The position numbers and the translations under genes were made by a program. This document shows positions 45,105-64,000 of a DNA stretch of 64,000 nt, piece after piece (the stretch's first letter is position 1; the number at the start of each line of letters is the position of its first letter). The stretch spans positions 1,118,281 to 1,182,280 of the forward strand of contig RPFO01000645.1 in the NCBI GenBank assembly GCA_009746045.1, read 5' to 3'. The stretch is from Mesostigma viride (lineage: Eukaryota > Streptophyta > Mesostigmatophyceae > Mesostigmatales > Mesostigmataceae). The notes under the pieces were generated by a model. It saw nothing but the letters and a program-made list of their open reading frames with translations. It was not told the DNA's origin and did no database searches.

Positions 45105-46254
45105 ATCCATCCATCCATCCATCCATCCATCCATCCATCCATCCATCCATCCATCCATCCATCCATCCATCCATCCATCCATCCATCCATCCATCCATCC
45201 ATCCATCCATCCATCCATCCATCCATCCATCCATCCATCCATCCATCCATCCATCCATCCATCCATCCATCCATCCATCCATCCATCCATCCATCCATCC
45301 ATCCATCCATCCATCCATCCATCCATCCATCCATCCATCCATCCATCCATCCATCCATCCATCCATCCATCCATCCATCCATCCATCCATCCATCCATCC
45401 ATCCATCCATCCATCCATCCATCCATCCATCCATCCATCCATCCATCCATCCATCCATCCATCCATCCATCCATCCATCCATCCATCCATCCATCCATCC
45501 ATCCATCCATCCATCCATCCATCCATCCATCCATCCATCCATCCATCCATCCATCCATCCATCCATCCATCCATCCATCCATCCATCCATCCATCCATCC
45601 ATCCATCCATCCATCCATCCATCCATCCATCCATCCATCCATCCATCCATCCATCCATCCATCCATCCATCCATCCATCCATCCATCCATCCATCCATCC
45701 ATCCATCCATCCATCCATCCATCCATCCATCCATCCATCCATCCATCCATCCATCCATCCATCCATCCATCCATCCATCCATCCATCCATCCATCCATCC
45801 ATCCATCCATCCATCCATCCATCCATCCATCCATCCATCCATCCATCCATCCATCCATCCATCCATCCATCCATCCATCCATCCATCCATCCATCCATCC
45901 ATCCATCCATCCATCCATCCATCCATCCATCCATCCATCCATCCATCCATCCATCCATCCATCCATCCATCCATCCATCCATCCATCCATCCATCCATCC
46001 ATCCATCCATCCATCCATCCATCCATCCATCCATCCATCCATCCATCCATCCATCCATCCATCCATCCATCCATCCATCCATCCATCCATCCATCCATCC
46101 ATCCATCCATCCATCCATCCATCCATCCATCCATCCATCCATCCATCCATCCATCCATCCATCCATCCATCCATCCATCCATCCATCCATCCATCCATCC
46201 ATCCATCCATCCATCCATCCATCCATCCATCCATCCATCCATCCATCCATCCAT
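45105..46254. repeat. (ATCC)n array, 1.15 kb, very pure
   Basis: About 287 uninterrupted ATCC units between the YR element and the 46255-49657 transposon. It is probably the same tract as 39745-39783 and 49658-50154, split by those insertions. Confidence 0.97.
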
Positions 46255-49200
46255 CACATCACCTAAAATCGGTCCGTCCGGTTACATGAGATCCTGGGAA
46301 TTTTGGCGCGAACGCGTCGCGTTGAGGACGACGGGACCAGAAAAATTCCACCTCGCATGGCTGTCGACCCTATGTCCGCCGGAATATCAGTCAAAAGTCA
46401 ATTATGCATGTTAAGTCGCTGCGATGGATGCAAACGACGCGTAAACTCTCCTGCTTTGCGATGATGCATGGTAGATATTATTCGCGTATGTTCATGCGTC
46501 AAAATAATTCGCAAACTGAGACGCTGATTTTTTGTGTCGGCCAGATCTGGAATTGGCAGCGAAAATGCATGTTTATTAATTGTGGGGGAAACTTTTTTGT
46601 TGGAAGCTCACAATTCCCAAAAGGTGGAATCCGAATGGGCTTCAAGTCTACTTTCACGAGCGCTAATCAGTTTTTCGAGAAACGAATCACATTTTCCAGG
46701 CTGTCGCATTACCTGCCGGCAGGTCAGATTTTGCTGTTTTCAGTGACGTTTACGACCGTCCTTGCTTGATGCGTTTCTTCCTTTTTTTCGGCTCACGGCA
46801 TGGCGGGGCTTGTTCCAACATGCCTGCGGAGGTGTAAGCTGTGTAGCCATGATTTAAAAGTCACATATTGCTCTCGCGCCACCATCTGTTACTGCTCGAC
46901 ACTGCAAGAAACACTGGTTGCCTGCTCGCAACGCAAGCACAAGCACGACAACGGTGCCCTAATCCACATCCAGGCGTGTATTTCCGAGAAAAACTTCAGG
47001 CTTTTGTCGCGGCATACCTTCGGTGTTCCAAGCCGTTCACCGCTCCCCGAAATAGTCTTATGACTCGCTTTTATAGCATTGTGGGTTCGCGTCCGCCATC
47101 TCCGCCGGGTGCTGACACGAGATGTTCGCGCTGAACCTGGACTGCAAGGTCGCCCGCTACCGGTTAGCTGTACGTATTTAGCAAGCTCTGGATGATATTG
47201 TCATGGTTTTGGTGCAGGAAGGTGCTGTGGGGGGGTCTGTCTCACATCTTTACCTAGCTTTCCTCCTCCTAGCTTGACAGCTAAGTTTGCATCAGGAAGT
47301 CATGCTTGTTGACAAAGCTCGATGGATATAAACCTTGGGATGTGCTGTGAAGGTGTTAGCATGCTTGCTTGAAGAATTGAATGCGTATTTGTGCAAGCCC
47401 TGGACATTTTTTATTAAGGGCAGTAGGTAGCAGCCACGTTCTTATTCAATTGTCTTTATTTTCAGGACGTCTATGTTGCCTTTACTGCACTCTGTCCTAG
47501 AGGAGTTTGATGCCACTGTAGATGACTATGACCAGTGGGGTGGTGAGGATGGGCCGGTGTGCTGGGGTGAGCCTGAAGGGCACCTTGGATCACGTGACCC
47601 TTAGGCAATCATGCCAGGCTGTGCAGTTTATGGCTTGTGATGTATGGATGCAGCGGGTGAGGCAGGTTGTCGTTGCCGTGGCCTGTGTTAGTGAACTCTA
47701 TCATCTTTTAACTTACCCAAAGCCCCCCTAGACCTAAACTGCCTCGCCTTCTTTGAGGGGTTGCCTTCTTTGAGGAGTGCCATGTCTTGAAAGGTTTGTT
47801 GGGGCCCTGGCATTTCAGAGTAGGTTGAGGTGGAGAGGGGTGGCACACTGCTAGGTGATGGCAGGGCCATCCATGTGATGCACCTTACGTTGGGATGGGG
47901 ACCATGCATTTGTTCTTGTTGCTAGCATGGGCAGGGTGAGCGGCTGGGAGTAAGGTGTAAGTGCTACTTGCGCCACTGTCCGAAAGGGGAGCTCCATGCG
48001 GTGGGCAAACAGCGTTGCAAGCGTACACTTAACACAAATGTGGTCTGATGCACTCAGCTGACCTGCCATTTCTCTTGATGCACCAAACCACACTAAAGGC
48101 TTGATATAGCCGGTAGGAAATGCATGTGCATGCAGTGTCAAAAGCAGAGAGGGACACTGTTAGCACATGAGTGTGATTGTAAACCGATGAGTGTGAGCCT
48201 CCCCGTGCCATCCCATGCATTTTACACCTATTTTTGGCAAGCCCCCATCATGCCGCAGTTATGCACCGCCTATGCAAGGGGATGAATAGACAGTTCTAGG
48301 TGTGTTGAGGGATGAGATAAGGGTAAACATGAGGAGCCATGCAGGCAAAAACGGAAGGGCGATGTCAACAGTGTGTTTGCCCAGATTTTGATGTCAGGAG
48401 GGGCTGAAAGATCAGTGGCCACGATAAACCTAGGTGGATTTCATGAGAGATGACACGACCATGAGAGGGTGGTAGATGAGTTCAACTGAGAAGAGCTAGC
48501 ATTACATGCACAGATTCTTAATGACCTATGGACTGTCCAAGGGTTGGAGTTCAGTGCACGTTCCAAAGACTATGATGAGCATGACGATGATGGCAAGGGG
48601 CGGGGGGGCGCAATTAGGACAGGCACTGATGCAGAATTATGTTGTACAGCAGCTAGGTGCTGAGCTCAATTGAATAGCAGCCCAAGCCACTGCTGTCCTT
48701 GATTGCGCTTTGTATTTCCATGTAGCAGAGAGGCACCTGGCAGATATATATTTGGATTAGCTGCTATAAGACACGCACAGCAGGGGTGCCCAGCAGAGTG
48801 GGCCAAGTACTGCAAAGGAGATTGTGTGTGCTGCCGAGCGGGGCCCGTTTAGAAAAGAGACTGGTCAGCCGACAGGCACGACTGGTCAGCCAAGCTCCCC
48901 TTCTTGAGGCTTGTAGGCACTATGGTGCTTGTTCCGAATGCCAGCATCTACTGTGATTGATGGTGATTTTATCCCTTGATGATCGCTTTTTTAGTCTGTG
49001 TTGGCTAATGTATCCAGCCCCAGTGGCATGTATATGAATCCCATGACAGCCATGACGATAATTGAGTGAAGAATGCAAAGTTTTCCAAGACAATGGCGCA
49101 GAATCTGGAGTATTTTTGCAAAAATCACTCTATTTCTGCTTGCATCCGTCACTTTTAGTGGGCCGGCAGTGGTCCTAATATGTCCAACTTGTGTTCTAGT

Positions 49201-49657
49201 GTAAATTCAAGTATTGTGCTATTAATGTGACGAATTCTGGCATGATTGGGCCGCATATGTGCTGGCAGGGGCTTCATAAGTTTGAAAATAATGCACTAAA
49301 ACGGTGTTTTGGCTCATGTATGCCAGAATTATAGCACATAGTTTGGTCCTACATTGCATACTTAAGGGCGGTTTTTGTCTTTGGATATAAATTAATAAGC
49401 ATGACCATTTCCAGCTGAATTGGACTACATTTACTACTTGCGTGTGGCTGCTATGCCTCCTTATGCCTGGAAAACATCGTTTTTTTGCACTTTTCCACGT
49501 CACGGTTTGATGCTAAAAATAGGTCAGTTGGCCCCCCAATTTATGTGATGTGAACAGGGTCCTAGGGGACCTTAAGTCCAGAAAGGCACCCCGATCTGAC
49601 TATATGTGTGGGAGATATGACCCCATGTAACAAAAAAGGCCGTTTTTAGGTGATGTG
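46255..49657. mobile_element. DNA transposon with CACATCACCTAAAA ends in the ATCC array
   Basis: Inverted ends CACATCACCTAAAATCGG and CACATCACCTAAAAACGG (one mismatch), with 2-bp AT duplicated and ATCC repeats on both sides. The tip CACATCA and the 2-bp duplication match the 7.7-kb element at 4532-12280, so the two are probably one superfamily (CACTA-like, inferred). No long frame exists. 46800-47063 has a Cys-rich frame (CLRRCKLC..CSRATICYC) and 46404-46769 a 121-codon frame, both unidentified. The rest (47070-49650) shows no gene. Confidence 0.65.
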
Positions 49658-50154
49658 ATCCATCCATCCATCCATCCATCCATCCATCCATCCATCCATC
49701 CATCCATCCATCCATCCATCCATCCGGCCATCCATCCATCCATCCATCCATCCATCCATCCATCCATCCATCCATCCATCCATCCATCCATCCATCCATC
49801 CATCCATCCATCCATCCATCCATCCATCCATCCATCCATCCATCCATCCATCCATCCATCCATCCATCCATCCATCCATCCATCCATCCATCCATCCATC
49901 CATCCATCCATCATCCATCCATCCATCCATCCATCCATCCATCCATCCATCCATCCATCCATCCATCCATCCATCCATCCATCCATCCATCCATCCATCC
50001 ATCCATCCATCCATCCATCCATCCATCCATCCATCCATCCATCCATCCATCCATCCATCCATCCATCCATCCATCCATCCATCCATCCATCCATCCATCC
50101 ATCCATCCATCCATCCATCCATCCATCCATCCATCCATCCATCCATCCATCCAT
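49658..50154. repeat. (ATCC)n array, right part
   Basis: About 497 bp of ATCC with one GGCC variant and one 1-base slip near 49912. It leads directly into a LINE 3' terminus. Confidence 0.95.
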
Positions 50155-50240
50155 CGGGGTTAATGCTCCGTGACTCCCCAACGGGAGCATGAGTCGAATT
50201 AATTAATCAATCAATTAATTAACTAATTAATTAATTAATT
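50155..50240 (+). mobile_element. LINE 3' terminus with hairpin and AATT tail
   Basis: The sequence 'cggggttaatgctccgtgac' with hairpin CTCCC-CAAC-GGGAG (50174-50187) then AATT/CAATT repeats. It is the end of the LINE whose UTR begins near 37270, with 12.5 kb of insertions in its ATCC tract. Confidence 0.8.
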
Positions 50241-50968
50241 ATGATGACAGGTAGCCACGTGCCTGGGCCCTAGCGCGGGGGCCTCCTGACCTGGGGAGCT
50301 AGGCGCCCCGGAGATCCCCATGCAGTGTGATGCACATAGCGCGGTATCGAGGGCCGCATACAAATGTAAGTAAGTGTAGCTTGCGTGTCCGGTGTCATGC
50401 GCATGGGCTTGTGTAACGACTAAAAATGATCCTCAACATCATCCATAGTCTAAATATGAAAGATCTTTAGGGGGGCCCACAATCAATCTACAATACCCAT
50501 GCCAAATTTTATTACTTGAGGAGACGCCATTTCAACAAATACATGACAATTGATGCTCATTGTGAATGCGTTTCCACATGAAATCATTACCATTTCATGC
50601 AATTTGGTCACTGGTGCGCTTTCCGCGTGCACTTTTCATTACTAGATTGCTTAAATTTATTAAAATTATTAACATTTATTAAAATTTATTCAAGTCGGGG
50701 TAAAATTGGCTGTTTTTGTCATAGTGTCATGCACTCGGAGGGTAAGCAAGTGAGACAAGTTGTAGATTATTTACAATTGCACAACCCTCTCCACGACCCC
50801 GCTAGTTCTATTTATAGAACGAATTATAATTATTGCCAAAATTGTGCACAAGCCTGTGCACAACCCAACCAGTAATTCCCACTTGAACTTTGAATATTCA
50901 AGTGAATGCTCTGGAGACAGATGTACAGATCGATCTTTACAAATGTACACGAGTTCAGATCAAGCTAT
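50241..50968. other. Intergenic, 3' flank of the 51-62 kb gene
   Basis: 50360-50410 has a degenerate AAGT-type LINE tail. The remainder is AT-rich and probably includes the 3' UTR of the minus-strand gene. Nothing else is recognised. Confidence 0.4.
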
Positions 50969-61935
<10,967 letters not shown>

Positions 61936-62593
61936 TTGCTGTGCTGCCGCTGCAGCTTCCGACGGCGCGGAAGGGCCGGCGGCCGCAGGGGCAACACCCG
62001 GTGGCGGCGGAGAGCCGGCGGCGGGGCGCCGGCGGAGGGGAAGGCGGGTGGTTGTGCGTACAAGCACGCTGTGACACGCAGACGACAAAGAAAAAATCCG
62101 CCGAATATGTTAGCAAGCGGTGCGGTGCAGCACACACATCTGACAAAGCTCATAGGTCAACCCTTAAAACCGTGTCCAACTGCCCGCTATAAAAACCGGG
62201 CAATTGTCACTTTCCATGATAATGTCCACAAACCAACCTAATAGTTAGTTATGGTCCATTATAGGACACAAGCACACATATATTCACCACCTTGGGGTCA
62301 TGTCATTGGTCATATTGCAATGTCCTATGGGTGCCAAATATAGCACCCCCTGACAGAAAGGAAGCTAGTAAAGGGCTCATGAACACCAAGGTTGCATGTG
62401 GAGGAGCAGGGACCCAGCTGCAAGCTCTAACAATAAATGCCCACTACAAATAGCGGACAGTTTGGTTTGTGACACCTGTTAGCATTACAAAGCTCAATTC
62501 TCATCCCGTAGCAACAAAAATGTAATGTCCGCTGTAAATATCACTCAAAACGGCTAAAGGGTTAAAACGAAGTTGTAGTTGTTTTGCGGCATC
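61936..62593. other. Probable 5' region of the unrecognised gene
   Basis: GC-rich leader to about 62110, then AT-rich sequence. No gene is seen at 62115-62590. Confidence 0.4.
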
Positions 62594-62708
62594 AAGTTTC
62601 AAAGTACGTACTGGGATACCCTTCGCCAGCCTGCTTGGCATCCAGTAGGATAAGATCTTGGAACCAGTAAGGGGGCTTCGCTTGCTGCGGCAGATGGTGC
62701 AATCCATT
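62594..62708 (-). CDS. Possible terminal exon of an unidentified gene
   Basis: Following a GCGCGCAG acceptor-like site, one frame reads through KPPYWFQDLILLDAKQAGEG to a TGA. The composition looks like protein, but no upstream exon is found among the adjacent minisatellite units, so this is tentative. Confidence 0.25.
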
Positions 62709-62715
62709 GTGATCT

Positions 62716-62966
62716 GCGCGCAAAACATACACAAACGAACAACCCTCATAGGTTGAGCAATCCACAAAATCATGCCATTACTGTAACAACATGGGCAAAG
62801 CATACACAAACGAACAACCATCATAGATTGAGCTAGCAATCCACAACATCATGCCATTACTGTAACAACATGGGCAAAGCATACACAAACGAACAACCAT
62901 CATAGATAGAGCTAGCAATCCACAACATCATGCCATTAATGTAATAACATGGGCAAAACATACACA
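62716..62966. repeat. 82-bp minisatellite, three units
   Basis: Three units each with 'catacacaaacgaacaacc', 'catcatgccatta' and 'aacatgggcaaa'; the first is slightly shorter. A fourth, decayed, start follows to about 63020. Confidence 0.85.
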
Positions 62967-63045
62967 AACAAATAGCCATGATAGGGCATTAAGAGAATAG
63001 CCATGATTGGGGCAATAAGAGAATTTTTTTTGTTCAATTCAATGA

Positions 63046-63573
<528 letters not shown>

Positions 63574-63785
63574 GGTTGAGACTTACATGCATCGTTGCAA
63601 GGGTTGAAACAATAACGAAATTGTATGACCACAGACACATAAAATGGAAGGCTTGCTCAGTATTATTATTTACCCATCAATCAATTTTAAAGGCAAGGAA
63701 ATGTTGAAATACGGACGACCGTCCCAAGTTCGCCAGCATTAACAAAAGCATTTCTGTGACAAGAACAGTGGGCGACCATTCCCAT

Positions 63786-64000
63786 TTATCTTTTCCTCGT
63801 TTGTTTCTTCCCCTTCCCGGACTCGTATTCATAAGCGACGTCCGCCATCCCCAAACGATGCAAAATTTTGTTGGAGCTCTGCATCTTCTCCAACAGTTCT
63901 TGATCGATTCCTCCTTTGCACGACGCGCTTCCTCTGCCTTCGCCTTTGCGGCCTCCACATCTGCATCTATATCCGCCTTCACCACCTTTGCACTGATCAA
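63786..64000 (-). CDS. C-terminus of an unidentified Lys/Ala/Glu-rich protein (partial)
   Basis: Coding runs off the right edge. VKADIDADVEAAKAKAEEARRAKEES is followed, after an apparent 1-base loss near 63893, by LLEKMQSSNKILHRLGMADV and a basic end KGKKQTRKR before TAA (63788-63786). The first part looks like a charged helix or coiled coil. Function unknown. Confidence 0.45.
   Translation of the reverse strand, partial: DQCKGGEGGYRCRCGGRKGEGRGSASCKGGIDQELLEKMQSSNKILHRLGMADVAYEYESGKGKKQTRKR

Larger units (their letters stand above)
39778..45110 (-). mobile_element. Tyrosine-recombinase retrotransposon with split direct repeats
   Basis: 5.3-kb element coded on the minus strand. In coding order: A1 (44897-45104), gag, pol, B1 (40213-40403), A2 (39999-40206), a 24-bp spacer, B2 (39784-39974). 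The A copies are 208 bp and the B copies 191 bp. This A1-ORFs-B1-A2-B2 order is the known layout of PAT/Ngaro/Kangaroo-type YR retrotransposons, which integrate a circle by recombination without target duplication. The hexamer ATCCAT occurs at both ends (39778-39783, 45105-45110) and at the B1-A2 junction (40207-40212), and the flanks on both sides are (ATCC)n. Confidence 0.92.

Overview
The window looks like nuclear DNA of a green alga (Chlorophyta). Reasons: intron-bearing, GC-rich genes with GT-AG introns; a chloroplast-type 2-Cys peroxiredoxin with a probable transit peptide; an AT-rich fragment of a green-type plastid rpoB gene inserted in nuclear sequence; and many retrotransposons and kilobase-scale microsatellites. 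Nothing bacterial (operons, Shine-Dalgarno sites) is seen. The species cannot be named from the sequence.

Layout. 1-27 kb is a deep nest of mobile elements. A TTAA-flanked piggyBac-like element (1975-13744) is split by a LINE-type ORF1-only element (3959-13585). That is split by a 7.7-kb element with CACATCAATCCGA ends (4532-12280), which itself holds a hAT-like element, (GGGA)n, (GCGT)n and (GGGT)n arrays, a 182-bp tandem repeat and an intact ORF1-only element. 13.7-27.3 kb holds a 173-bp satellite, further ORF1-only elements, a second piggyBac-like copy and truncated reverse-transcriptase (RT) LINEs. 28.5-33.3 kb is a small genic island with two divergent genes: an EF-hand membrane-anchored protein and chloroplast 2-Cys peroxiredoxin (six exons). 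33.5-50.2 kb is a second nest, largely built inside one (ATCC)n tract of a LINE 3' UTR. It includes a near-intact tyrosine-recombinase (YR) retrotransposon (39778-45110). 51-62 kb is one unrecognised four-exon gene on the minus strand, whose first intron (5.75 kb) is almost wholly tandem repeat. The right end holds an 82-bp minisatellite, the plastid rpoB fragment and the C-terminus of an unidentified gene.

Most notable points. (1) The YR retrotransposon has the complete split-direct-repeat layout A1-ORFs-B1-A2-B2, and a 2A-like GDVHPNPGP motif lies exactly between its RNase H and recombinase domains. (2) A family of about 2-kb elements carries only a LINE ORF1-like gene, yet has clean target-site duplications and full 5' and 3' ends. 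It shares a covarying 3' hairpin and an AATT-type tail with separate RT-bearing LINEs, suggesting mobilisation in trans (as in mammalian HAL1). (3) The repeat-filled introns of the 51-62 kb gene carry about 24 copies of a 14-bp perfect palindrome, and diverged copies of the same unit lie in its exons. Many reading-frame breaks fall in G/C homopolymers and may be sequencing errors rather than decay.
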